Positions 32,926 to 44,476 of a stretch of DNA of 64,000 nucleotides are shown piece after piece. The first letter of the stretch is position 1. Each line of letters opens with the position of its first letter. Both the position numbers and the translations under genes were made by a program. The stretch comes from Cavenderia fasciculata (lineage: Eukaryota; Evosea; Eumycetozoa; Acytosteliales; Cavenderiaceae): the NCBI RefSeq assembly GCF_000203815.1, contig NW_004457713.1:592889-656888 (forward strand), given 5' to 3'. Below the pieces are notes generated by a model, which worked only from the letters and a program-made list of their open reading frames with translations, made no database searches and had not been told where the DNA came from.

Positions 32926-35900
32926 TTATTTCTTTTTGTTGTTTGCTAATGGTTTTACTTGTGGTGGTTTTGAATTTGATTTTAATGGTGGGGCTTTCTT
33001 TTTTGGTTTCTCTTCCTCCTCTTCACTATTACTAAAATCTTGAGATGAGTCTGAATCCGAGTCTTCTTCACTACTTGAATTATCATCTTGAGATGAATCT
33101 TCATCCTCTTCATCGTCATCACTAATATCCATTTTGTTATTCTTTTTCGCTGGTGCTCTTTTAGCAGATGGTTTAGATTTTGGAGGTGGTGCTTTCTTTG
33201 TAGATGAGGATTTGGTATTTTTCTTTTGTTTGGACTTTGTTTCTTCTTCTTCTTCACTACTACTACTATTAATACTATTATTTTTATCATCTATTGATTC
33301 TTTTGATTGTGAATTGTTGTTATTATTATTATTATTTTGAATTAAAGATGATATTGATTGATTATCATCATCATGATGTGAATTATTATTATTATTATTA
33401 TCTTCATTATTATTATTATTAATACCATTGGGAACTTTAATTTTAAAATTAGAATCCATTTTATCATTTTGATCTAAAACCAAATTATGTTCATTTGCCA
33501 AATGTAAAACGAAAATAAATGCCATTGAAATGGGGACATCTTGTCTGACACCTCTAAGATCATCAACCAAATTTGAGAAATTATTTGTAAATTTACATGT
33601 ATCCGTTGTTGTTGTTGTTGATGTTGTTGACTCTGTTTCTTGATTTGTTTGACTAGATTCTATATCATTATCTTCAAGTTGATTATTTTCAAGGATTTCT
33701 TGTTCTTGTTCTTGTTGGGCGGTAGCTTCTTTTTTTTTATTCTTTTCAATTAAATTCCAAAGCGTTTGTTTGAGGAATTTAACATTGATGGATTTGGGAC
33801 CTCTGGCATAAGTGATACCACTTGCAAGTCTAGTATTGTTGTTGTTGTTTGGATCTAAACTATATTGACCACCAAATGCACCGATTGACATACCAGTTGC
33901 TGATACACCATTGTTGGCAATCATGTCACTGACACTACCTCCAATTCCATTTCCAACGCCACTAGAGTCACCCCAGTCTCCCAAATCATCATACACTCCA
34001 CCAACATTGTCAGCGGACCCATTGATAGTATTGTCATTGAGCATTTGCGAGCTGAGGAAATCACTCTCTCCTCCAAACCCACCTCCCATCTGGTCATTGT
34101 CAAAGTCATCTTCATCACCGTCATCTACACCACCAACATTGTCTTGTCCATCCTCTCCATCCTCGTTGTGATGTTCTCTATCTCTTTCTCTTTCTTTTTC
34201 TTTTTGGTTTGGAGGGTAAAGTGAAGCTAAAAACTCGTCACGTCGACTAAGTGGTGGGATGATCCACTTTGGTTTGTTGAATAGTCTACATAGTTGCTTA
34301 ATGTCGTATTGAATGTCGGGTGCCATGGTGGTGGTGGACCCACCAGCCTTTCTGAGCATGGCGTCAGTCAACACGGTCGAATTCTTTCCTTTGGGTGGTT
34401 CAAACATTGAGTTTGGTGGAGGTGGAGCATCAAAATCGATAAATGTATTTGATTTTTTCTTTTTGGTTGTTTTTTTCTTTTTATCTCCCGTACCACCACT
34501 CTCCAAACCACCATCATCTATTGCGTTGTTGTTTGTATTGTTATTATTTCCACCAATACTTGGTCGAGAACGTAACCTCCAACTCTTGGTAGCATTTAGA
34601 TTTCTCATGGGACCTTCGAGTACATCGTCCCAGTCATCTTGATCATCTACAATACCAACACCCATCTCTCCATACTCGGTACCATTTTTCTTTTCATCGT
34701 CGTCATCCATACCCATCTTGTTGATTGAATCTTGATTGAGATTTGAAAATATTGGATCATTTGGTACAAAGTCATCGCCACCAATACCACCACCACCAAT
34801 TTGATCATTTATATCATCATCATCAAGATGATCAAAATGATCATCAAAATGACCATCTTGAGCGGCTGCAGCAACAGCAAACTTTTCTTCTGCATCCAAA
34901 TCAATTTCACCACCTGCCATTTCATTATCCAACATTGCTGCCAATTCTTCTTCTTCTGTCATCTTTGTTTCAATCTTTTTTATACCATTATTTTGATTTT
35001 GATTCTGATTATTATTATTATTAATATCTTGATCAAAATGTTTAAATTGAATAAAACTATTAAATTGTGGACAGAGAGCAGGTGTATTCAATTTCTTGAT
35101 AATTGAAAATATATTGTTGAATGGTTGTAAATTGACTATTTTGGTATTAGGCATTTCTTCTACTTCCTGTTCTTCTTCTTTTAATGATCCATTATCTTGT
35201 GGTTGATTATGACTATCTGAACTATCAAAAATGATTTTATAATGACTATTGACTGACAATTTGTTCATGAGTAAACCGGCAACACCACCAGCATCAAATG
35301 CAGCCGATGTTTTGTGAAACAATGGATCAGTCATAAAAGTAACATCAAACTTTTTACAATTGATATTGTTGATGTTTGATTCGAGGGTACTTGCACCACT
35401 TTTCTTTTTCTTCTTGTCTTTTGTTTTGGCGATTGGGTTACCTTCTTCATCGAGTTCTTCTTCCTGATCATCTTTGCTCTGTCCCTCTCCATCTTCTCCA
35501 TCTTCGTTTGGTGGCATGTCCTTTCTCGATCTCGTCATCTCACCCCACATCCTGTAGGTATCAGTCATGACAGAATCGACACGCGACGAATAAATCTTTA
35601 TCGTAGCATCCAACATACCCGAAACTTTTTGGAAATTAGTTTCTCCTTCTTCTCCATCTCTATTATTGATTGTTTGATTTTGTATTACATCATCAATGTG
35701 ATCAATCAATTTTAATCCCCATGTATTCTTTTGATTAATTTTCTAGAATGAAAAATAAATAAATAAAAAGTAAATAAATAGAAATAGAAATAGAATAATA
35801 ATCATCAATTATTATTATTTACTTCTAATACTTACATTCTCTGTTGATAATTTAATACAATTGGAATAGATTTCAGAGATTTGTTGATTTGATAATAATG

Positions 35901-36354
35901 ATTTGGTTGTTGAAGGTGTACTTGGAATTTGAGGTCCATTTAAACTAATATTATTATTATTATTATTATTATTATTGTTTGTTAAAGATGAACTAGTTCT
36001 AGGAGGAAGGATTGATTTTCTTTTTGATTTTGGTATTGCTGATAGTTGTTGTTTAACATTTCTAATGTTATTGTTATTGTTGGATGATTCAATGTTGTCT
36101 TCTTCTTCATCTGTATTATTACCATCATCTTCTTCCTCCTCTGATGAATAATCTTTCTTTTTAGTAGCAGTTGTTGATGATGATGATGATTGTTTCTTTT
36201 TGTTGTTGTTGTTGTTGTTAACAACTACTTTATCAGTATCTTCATCTTCAAAATCTTCATTATCTAATTCTATATTGTTTGCACCACTCTTTGTATTATT
36301 ATTATTACTATCTTTTAGTGCAAATCCAACAGATAATCTTCTTTTGGTGATCAT
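32926..36354 (-). CDS. ncaph: condensin complex subunit 2, CAP-H/Barren kleisin (1111 aa, 2 exons)
   Basis: Kleisin subunit of condensin I, which bridges the SMC2/SMC4 heads in mitotic chromosome compaction. I join exons 36354-35836 and 35742-32926 (phase 0, GT..AG). The join is confirmed because it rebuilds the Barren signature LSTEN|KINQKNTWGLKLIDHI across the intron. Other family blocks are NFQKVSGMLDATIKIYSSRVDSV (start of exon 2), TFMTDPLFHKTSAAFDAGG, FVPNDPIFSN, RPSIGG-type and DFDAPPP motifs, and a C-terminal winged-helix-like stretch (DDLRGVRQDVPISMAFIFVLHLAN). It is longer than animal CAP-H (~740 aa) because of Asn, Asp/Glu and Ser/Lys low-complexity inserts and a ~200-residue acidic/basic tail. 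Convergent with cudA, divergent from NDUFAF3. Confidence 0.92.
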
Positions 36355-36770
36355 TCTTCTTTAAATTAAAGATATCTATATTGTCTTTTTGTGTCTATCT
36401 ATCTTGTGTCTTGTATCGTTGTTTAATTTTAATAATATATGCTCTGAGGGATGATACTGTATGGATCTTGAAAAATGGGAGGGACAATTTTTTGTTTTCT
36501 AGTAAAACTTTTTAATAAATTTTATTTATTTAATAATAGTATTAATATTTTGATACCAAAGCTTGATTTCTATCCAACGAATGAAGGATACTACTTATTA
36601 TATTTTTTAAAAATATTTTCTAATGATTCAATATTGAGAAGCTAAATTAATTTTAAATTAAAGTTTTATTTGTCTTTCTCTATGCAAATTAAAATATGCA
36701 TATGATGATCTGAAGATGCTTTCATTCATTCGATTCAAACAAATATCATAAGATCGAATCATAGATAGAT
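36355..36770. promoter_or_regulatory. divergent promoter region, ncaph / ndufaf3
   Basis: A 416-bp AT-rich gap between two divergent start codons, so both promoters must lie here. No specific motif is recognised apart from A/T runs near 36480-36540 and 36600-36670. Confidence 0.6.
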
Positions 36771-37859
36771 ATGTTAAAGAGTACTACGAAATCGATTAGT
36801 AATGTGTTATCATTACATTTAGTAAGCAAGACGATTTGCATATCATTGTCATCATATACAACAACATCATCATCAATCAAATACAAATATAATAATAATA
36901 ATAGCAATCATACATCATCATCGACTTCACAAATACTATCATCATCATTTTCATATCCCTCTTCTTACTGTAAAAGCAATAATAATAATATAATAACAAA
37001 GAGATACTATGCGAGTACAAAAGGATTAGATAAAGCAAATCTCTTCGAGTCGGGACAAGGAGAACAAGCAGAGAATATAACAATTGATGGATACGCAGAA
37101 CAAGGGTTCTCAGTCAACAAAGTACTTGTACCAGGATCAATCGTAGCTACACCCACTCTACTATTACTCTGGGATATTCACAGTGCTCAAGATATTACAT
37201 TGGAAAGTTTATCAATATTAAATATCATCGATCCTCAATTAGGTATGTAAAACATAACATACATACATTATGATAATGCTTATATATATTTAATGATCCT
37301 TACTTATATTTCTTTTGTTTTATTTTTAGAATTTGTAATTATTGGTACAGGTAAAGAAAGAAAAGCATTGGATGAACAATTGATAAAAGATGTACAGAAA
37401 CGATTTGGTGTAAACATTGAGACGATGGCAACGATCAATGCAATTGGAACATACAATATTTTGGTGGAAGAGGGTCGACAAGTAGGTGCTTTTCTCATCC
37501 CACTCGAACCTTGCCGTGATGCAAGACAAGACTACTTGGTCACCAAACGAGAGTACCAAGAACTCAATGAATCAGTCACTTATTCAAAACATCAAAAACA
37601 AGTAATCAGTGATCGTGCCAAACGTGATCAACCTCTCTTTTTAGTTGATATTGATGATGATGAAAATAATAGTAATGATCACTCTTCTTCTTCTTCTTCT
37701 TCTTCTTCTAAGCCATCTCACTCTAATCCGGAAAAACAATTCAAAGCAACTAAAAATATACAAGAAAAGGCTCCATCTACTAAATTAAATATGCTTGGTA
37801 AATTTATGGTATGGACTGCTGAAACTTTTGGTGGAAGAGGAGGAGATAAAAAGAAATAA
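36771..37859 (+). CDS. ndufaf3: NDUFAF3-like mitochondrial complex I assembly factor (333 aa, 2 exons)
   Basis: Exons 36771-37242 and 37330-37859 (phase 1; GTATGT donor, TTTTTAG acceptor) rebuild NIIDPQLE|FVIIGTGKE. The Mth938/DUF498-like core spans residues ~95-255: ITIDGYAEQGFSVNKVLVPG, LLLWDIHSAQDITLESL, FVIIGTGKERKALDEQL, ATINAIGTYNILVEEGRQVGAFLIP. These match NDUFAF3, the matrix protein that acts early in assembly of the complex I Q-module with NDUFAF4. The Ser/Thr/Asn-rich N-terminal ~80 residues, ending near RYYAST, look like a mitochondrial presequence. A Ser-rich C-terminal extension makes it longer than the animal protein. Confidence 0.9.
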
Positions 37860-38095
37860 ACCAACAACATGCAAAAAATACAACACATATTTGTATACTA
37901 CAAAACAAATACACTGCAATGGGTGTGGTAGTGGGGGTTAGGGTTAGTTCATTGAAGTCAGTCACATGTTCAAAGAGTAACATATTACACTCCGAGTTAC
38001 TAATACTCGCAACGAACAAATGGTGATGGTATAAATATCCATCGATTGATGAACAAACATTTAATCTTTTAATTATACAATTGTTATATATCAAG

Positions 38096-38481
38096 ATGAA
38101 ACTATTTAAACTATCAATAATATTATTTGTATTTTTATTCTTTTGTATCCAATTATCTGTTCAATATGATAAGGACTGTGGTATCCATGTTGGCAGTCTA
38201 TGTCCAATTAGAGAACCTGGAGATGTTGGTCCATGTATAGAAACATGTGACTTTGGTTATGGTGATAAATATAGTCAATGTGGTCAAGGAAAAGGTATGA
38301 ATTGGATATTAAATAATAATCAAAATAATAAATACAAATACAAATACAAATATTTATTTAATTAATTAATTTATTATTCATTTATTAATTAGTTTGTTGT
38401 AATACTGGATGTGGAAGAACATGTGTACAACGTAGAGAATGTGCATGGTCACCACCATTAGGTGGAAGAAGACCAAATTAA
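38096..38481 (+). CDS. small secreted WAP (four-disulfide core) protein (95 aa, 2 exons)
   Basis: Exons 38096-38294 and 38393-38481 join in phase 1 (GTATGA donor, AATTAG acceptor). The ATG at 38096 starts a clear signal peptide (MKLFKLSIILFVFLFFCIQ). The mature part is almost only one WAP-type domain: eight cysteines in the order DCG, LCP, PCIETC, QCG, KVCC, GCGRTC, of which the CC pair and the GC..TC end are diagnostic. One further cysteine follows (REC). Such domains occur in small secreted protease inhibitors and antibacterial proteins; which applies here cannot be seen. It lies 236 bp after NDUFAF3 on the same strand and is convergent with the PSI gene. Without the second exon the domain would lose half its cysteines, supporting the join. 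Confidence 0.8.
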
Positions 38482-38592
38482 GTTAATTTAAAATAAATAA
38501 ATAAATAATGTTTCTTTTTTATTAATATTTTTGATAGTCTTGCTTGGATTATAGATAATTGTTATGTTTAATTTTCATTTTATGTTACAATG

Positions 38593-40718
38593 TTACAGTG
38601 CAGCATCTGGGGATGTGAATAATGGATTTTCACCGGCACCTCTGGTATTCATTTCATAGAGTGGGTTGGCATTGACAGATGACATCTTGGTCTCCTTGTG
38701 TTCCTTCCAGTAGTCGTAACCCTTCTTGCCGGCAAAGGCAAAGAGGGCGGCGGCGGCAGCACCACCGATGGCGATACCGGCGATGGCTGCAGACGAGATG
38801 ATACCACCCTTGGCAGCATCAGAGAGACAGTTGAAGGGAGTGGGACTTCGGTTCTTGGTGATACACTCGCCAGTCTCGGCATTACAGTATGCACGCTGAC
38901 ATTCGTCGTCTTCGGCGACACAAGTCTTGGGTGTGACGAGACATCCGATAGTCTTGTTGCAGGATGGGATGTTGCAGAGATCATCGCCGATTGGACAGAC
39001 GACGGGGGTGGCAATACATCCTTTTACCTTGTCACAGGCATAGACGGTGCAGAGGTCTTCTGGATCTTGCTCGCATACTACATCGGTTGTGAAACAACCG
39101 TTGACAACGCCGTCACCGGTCAAGGTCGAGTTACAAGAGTCGATTGTACAGACATTGTCGTCGTTACAGTCGACTGCTTCGTGGAGACATCCAGTCTTGT
39201 CGGCCTTGCACGAGTCTGTGGTACAGGCATTCTCATCGTCGCAGAGGAAGGTTGGAACGCAGGTCTTGACATCGTTGACAGGTTGGCAGGTAAAAGTGTT
39301 GCATGGGGTGGATTGAGCTGCACACTTGTCGACGACGACAAGGCTACCCGACTGCGAGCAGGTCGAGCTGATACAATTGTTGTTTTCCAAGTCCTTTGGA
39401 CAACACTGGTACTCGCATTCACCGGTATTTCCATTACATGTGCCGGTCGAACCACACAATGTGGCATTGGGTGGGGTGGTACAGGTCTTGGTGATAGTCT
39501 TGCAGTCGCCAGTCGATGCGTCGCAAGTAGCCGATTGACACTTGTTGGCTGGGTTGGTTGGTGTGCATGTCTTGGCAGTGTAGGAGCATCCAGTTAAAGT
39601 GTTGCATGGTTGAGCTACATGACACTTGGATGGTGGGTTATTACATTGTACTGGGATTGGTTTGCATTGTCCTCCAACATTACCCATGTTGAAACAGAGG
39701 TCGGCAGCATCAGCAGTAGCATTGATACGTTGATGAGTACAAGCCTCCTTCCAATTGTTTGGGTTGAGACCTGGAGCATTGGCAGGTGGACATGTATCAA
39801 TAGTACAAACATCATTATCATCACAGCCATTGTTATTGAAACAACATTCACCCTTTCCATTACAAGCACCACAATAATCTGTCGATGCACAGTATGGTTC
39901 AAAATCTGTTGTAAATTTCAATGCTGATGATGATGTATGTCTTTCACAAAAATAGAAATCAAAGTCATAAATGTTTCCCTTTAAAAAAGTGAAATATAAA
40001 GTGTAAAGTAAAAAAAAAGTGTGTATTAGTATTTGTTTGTTTGTTTTTTTTTTTGGGAGTCCATTCTTTGGACTTGGTTTTTTTTTTTTTTAATATTTAC
40101 AGCAACTAAACCTAAACCATTAACATTGATTGAACCATCAACACTACCATGTACACCACCTAAATCCATTACCAACTTGTTGTTGATAAAGAGGTAGACA
40201 TCATCATCACCGAAAAAGTCGAATTTACCTTGATTCTTGTACTTGAATTGAGCATTGAATTTGAGACAGAAATGGAAGTTTTCTCTGATACCTCGTGTAT
40301 CCTTGTCGTCACGTTTGAGTTCTGGATAGACGTCCCAACCGAGATTGTTGATGGGGAAGAAAAAAGAGTTGGCATAGACGTAACCTCTGGCAGTGTCGTC
40401 GTAGACGGCTTCGAGGTCTTGGACGATTTGGATGTTGACGTCATTGGTGGCTTGGAAGAATTGTGGGAATGTTGTTGTATTGTCGTAACATTTCTTTAGA
40501 TCCGATGATTGAGAGTTGAGTACTGGAATCTTGGTGGATGGGTTAAGATTACTTTGAATCAAGCCCTTGGTCACTCCACAGTTTGGCTTCTGGAAGTTGG
40601 TGTTCTTTAGTGGATGATGATCATAAATCGTAACAGTCACTTTTATACTATCTCTTTGTGCATTGGTCAATGCAATCAATAAAATGAAAGCTGATAAAAT
40701 TGTAAATAACAATTTCAT
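38593..40718 (-). CDS. PSI-family protein: PA14/fibro-slime plus cysteine repeats plus TM (667 aa, 2 exons)
   Basis: Exons 40718-40101 and 39978-38593 (phase 0) rebuild the PA14/fibro-slime domain across the intron (SINVNGLGLVA|GNIYDFDFYFCERH). Order: signal peptide (~1-20), PA14-type domain with DHHPLKNTNFQ, FHFCLKFNAQFKYKNQG, FFGDDDVYLFINNKLVMDLGG and YDFDFYFCERHTSSS to ~230, then a long run of Cys-rich 'CTDC'-type repeats (CDDNDVCTIDTC, CDDENACTTDSC, CNDDNVCTIDSC). A TM helix follows near 595-620 (IISSAAIAGIAIGGAAAAAL) and a ~40-residue cytoplasmic tail. In D. discoideum this architecture is the PSI group (psiA onward), which includes a secreted prespore-inducing factor. The downstream paralogue at 41660-43695 is in the same orientation. 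Confidence 0.88.
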
Positions 40719-41659
40719 CTTTGTTTTTTTTCTCTCTCTTTTAAAAAAAATAACAATAATAATATATTACAAATAAATAAATAAAGATAATAATAATAAT
40801 ATGATACAGATAGATAAAAATAAATATTTATAAATAGAGAAGAGACAGAGATAGAAATAGAAAGAAAAAATTATAGATTAAAATTAGAACAACAAAAAAT
40901 AGAGAAACAAGAAGGGTCCTCCTGAAAAAAGAAAAGGAGAGTTTTCTTCTCTTCTCTTCAATGGAGTGACAAAGAAAGGAGGATGGGTTCGTATTTCTTG
41001 CTCAGTAGCTTTCTGGCTGGCCACCCCAACATCACTATCAAGTGAAAACCAACGAGGCCTCAACCCAAAAAACTCGAGAATCGAGCCCAACGACGAGTTT
41101 CATAAAATATCTGCCATCGAGGGAGTATACTTTTTTAAAACCATGTTCGACCAACCTTTTTTTTCAATTTTTTCGTGCCATGGACGCAGTGCTGCCCTGT
41201 CTCCTGGTGGCGATACACAAACGAAGCCTAAACCAAATTTGTTTATAACTACCCTTTCAGAGAACAATCTTGGTTTCAGTTATACCTTCCTTTTCACTCT
41301 GTCTCTATTTCCCCCATCACATTTGTTTATTTTTAGTAATTAAAATAAATTTGCTCTAGTATCTAGATTGATAAGGTCTGAAATTCGTAAACTTTTACGG
41401 GTATCTTGATGAACAACAAGCAAAAAATCCTTTATTCACTGGAAAGAGAGAATCGATCAACAGATAAACAAAGATTAGATATAAATAAATATGTATATTA
41501 TATTATTATTTTTACAAGAGAGTAGTATATATAGATATAAATGATCAATTATTACTATTATTATTAATTATTTTGATTATTATTTACATTTTGATTTGAT
41601 TTAATATTTTTTTTGTACAAAAAAGAGTTGATTGGTTGTGATTTATGATTAAACTATAG
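40719..41659. promoter_or_regulatory. spacer between the two PSI genes with a gene-end fragment
   Basis: The first part (40740-40910) is AT-rich promoter sequence of the downstream PSI gene. A less AT-rich stretch at 40915-41330 carries a 125-codon ORF with promoter-like composition and no recognisable protein. At 41424-41445 a 22-bp block is identical, in inverted orientation, to the 3' coding end of the next PSI gene (see the separate repeat entry). No RNA gene is seen. Confidence 0.5.
41424..41445 (+). repeat. inverted 22-bp copy of the PSI gene 3' end
   Basis: The + strand here reads the same as the minus strand at 41667-41688, the part coding NPLFTG(K) just before the stop of the second PSI gene. 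The two blocks form an inverted repeat around ~220 bp. It could be a scar of a lost + strand PSI copy or a small local inversion. Confidence 0.8.
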
Positions 41660-43695
41660 CTATTCTTTTCCAGTGAATAAAGGATTTTCACCAGCACCTC
41701 TAACATTATTTTCATAGAGTGGGTTGGCATTGACTGAAGTCATTTTAGAGTCTTTATGATCCTTCCAATAGTCGTAACCTTTTTTACCGGCAAATGCAGC
41801 GAGACCAAGGGCAACGGCACCTCCAATGGCGATACCGGCGATGGCTGCAGACGAGATGATACCACCCTTGGCAGCATCAGAGAGACAGTTGAATGGAGTG
41901 GGACTACGGTTCTTGGTGACACAGTCGCCAGTATCGGCATCACAGTATGCACGTTGACATTCGTCGTCTTCGGCGACACAAGTCTTGGGTGTGACGAGAC
42001 ATCCGATAGTCTTGTTGCATGATGGGATGTTGCAGAGATCATCACCGATTGGACAGACGATAGGAACAGCCACACAACTACCTACAGTTGCATCACATGT
42101 CTGGTTGGAGCACAAGTCATTTGGATCTTGTTCACAGATGATTGGAGTATGTGTGCAACCATTTGTCAACGAGTCACAAGTGTCAAGAGTACAAGCGTTA
42201 TTATCATCACATGAAATGGGTGTGTAGAGACATGTATTGTTTGGTTGACAAGTGTCGACTGTACACTTGTTACCATCGTTGCAAAGAAAAGTATCGGTAC
42301 ATGTATTGGTGACATTGTTACAGGTATACAAGTGACACTCGTTTGATTTGGCGGCACACTCGTCCACAACTGTATACTTTCCATTGGTACAGGTCGAGGT
42401 GATACAATCATTGTTGACTAGATCTGTAGGGCAGCATTGGTAGCCGCACTGACCAGTATTGGTATCACAAACACCACTTGAAGCACAGTTACTTGGACCA
42501 TCCAAACACTTTTTAATGTTTGATTCACAATTACCATTGCTAGGGTTACAAGTAAAGGTTTCACACTTGTTGTTGCTTTGTTGACATGCCCTGGGAATGT
42601 ATGAACATCCAGAATCTGGTTTACAATCTTGAGCTATATGACACTTGGATGGTGGATTATTACATTGTACTGGGATTGGTTTGCATTGTCCTCCAACATT
42701 ACCCATATTGAAACAGAGGTCGGCAGCATCAGCAGTAGCATTGATACGTTGATGAGTACAAGCCTCCTTCCAATTGTTTGGATCGAGACCTGGAGCATTG
42801 GCAGGTGGACATGTATCAATAGTACAAACATCATTATCATCACAGCCATTGTTATTGAAACAACATTCACCCTTTCCATTACAAGCACCACAATAATCGG
42901 TCGATGCACAATATGGTTTAAAATCTGTTGTAAATTTCAATGCCGATGATTTTGTGTGTCTTTCACAAAAATAGAAATCAAAATCATAAGTTTTTTTCTA
43001 AGTTGTTCAAAAAAAAAAATACATAATTATTAATTATTATTATTATTTTTCTATTTTCTATTTTTACTTTTACATACATTAATTAAACCTAAACCATTAA
43101 CATTGATTGAACCATCAACACTACTATGTACACCACCTAAATCCATTACCAACTTGTTGTCGATAAAGAGGTAGACATCATCATCACCGAAAAAGTTGAA
43201 TCTACCTTGGTCATTGTACTCGAATTGAGCATTGAATTTGAGACAGAAATGGAAGTTTTCTCTGATATCTCGTTTATCTCTGTCGTCACGTTTGAGGCCT
43301 TCGGTTAAATCCCATCCCTCATTGTTGATGGGGAAGAAATAAGAGTTTTCATAGACGTAACCCTTGATCTGGTCATCATAGGTGGCCTCGAGTGTCTTTT
43401 GGATTGGGATGTTGATGTTGGTGACGGATTGGAAGAATTGAGGGAATGTTGATGTGTTTTTGAAACAAGCCGCCAGATCTGATGATTGAGAGTTGAGTAC
43501 TGGAATCTTGGTGGATGGGTTAAGATTACTTTGAATCATGCCTGGCTTCAATCCGCAATTAGGATCTTCAAAGTTTGCATTCTTGTCTGGATGATGATCA
43601 TAAATAGTAACAATAACAGGTAATTTATCTCTTTGTCCATATGTAAATGATATTAATAATAATAATATAAAAATAAATCCAATTTTGGTATCCAT
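41660..43695 (-). CDS. PSI-family protein, second copy (651 aa, 2 exons)
   Basis: Exons 43695-43078 and 42997-41660 (phase 0; GTATGT donor, AACTTAG acceptor), with the intron at exactly the same codon as in its neighbour and exon 1 of identical length (618 bp). Signal peptide MDTKIGFIFILLLLISFTYG, PA14/fibro-slime domain (FFGDDDVYLFIDNKLVMDLGG, YDFDFYFCERHTKSS), Cys-rich CTDC-type repeats, a TM near 580-605 and a short tail ending FTGKE. The start of the Cys region (CASTDYCGACNGKG.. to NPPSKCH) and the end (VCPIGDDLCNIPSC.. through the TM) are almost identical to the neighbour, while the middle repeats are clearly different. A role in cell-type signalling is inferred from the family only. Confidence 0.88.
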
Positions 43696-44476
43696 TTTTT
43701 TTTAGAAAAAAAAAAAGAAATTTAAATAAATAAATAAATAAATAAATAAAAGGTATTGATCGAATTGAATTGAACAAATAGAATAAAGTATGAATGTTGA
43801 CTATTGATTTAAAAAAAAAAAAAGGAATAACAAAAGAAATAAATAAATAAAAAAAAAAAACAAGTTGGATGGATGTGGATGGATGGGTACCGAGAGAGGT
43901 AGGAGGACACAGACACAATCACGAAACCAATACCTTAAAAATACAAAGTTCTAATAATAAATTGGTAAAGGAGGTAAAAAGTATTGTGATCCTCATTGAA
44001 TCTCGTGGGCATGCCCTTACCCCCCACGTACCGTGAGTTATTTTGCGACAATACCTCTTTACCACTCACCAAACCTTGTGTTTCGATCTCATATTACCAG
44101 CTACGAGTTTCGTGTTGTTGTTTGTGTGTCTTTTATCTTTTGATTGGTGGGAGCGAGTTATTTTAAACATTGATTGGTGGTTAGTGATTGATTGATTAAA
44201 TGAACAAACACACGATCATTCAAACAATCAAATCAATGATATGATGTTTGTTTATCTCGATCGATATGTACATATGTACAAATATATATCAAAGAGATAT
44301 ACATAATAATATACATAATAATAATAAAAAAAATAAATAAAACTAGGGGTTTGCAAAGATGAAGATGAACTACTCTGAAGTTAACCCACTTGCTCAAAGA
44401 TTTAATTTAATTTTATTTATTTTATTTTTATAATCTTACATTTGTTACCTATACTTACTTAGTCACTTTTTCAAAG
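43696..44476. promoter_or_regulatory. divergent promoter region, PSI gene / FBXO3
   Basis: 781 bp between divergent start codons. Next to the PSI gene are AAAT repeats and A runs (43705-43860). A more GC-rich patch lies at about 43985-44110, and AT-rich sequence runs up to the FBXO3 start. No ORF or RNA gene is supported. Confidence 0.5.

Noticed and set aside
37935-37947. Telomere-like GGGTTAGGGTTAG
   Set aside because: Only two units, internal position between genes; chance or a promoter G-run.
40966-41343. 125-codon ORF between the PSI genes
   Set aside because: No signal, domain or family motif; it lies in promoter-like sequence between two genes of the same strand. Kept as spacer.
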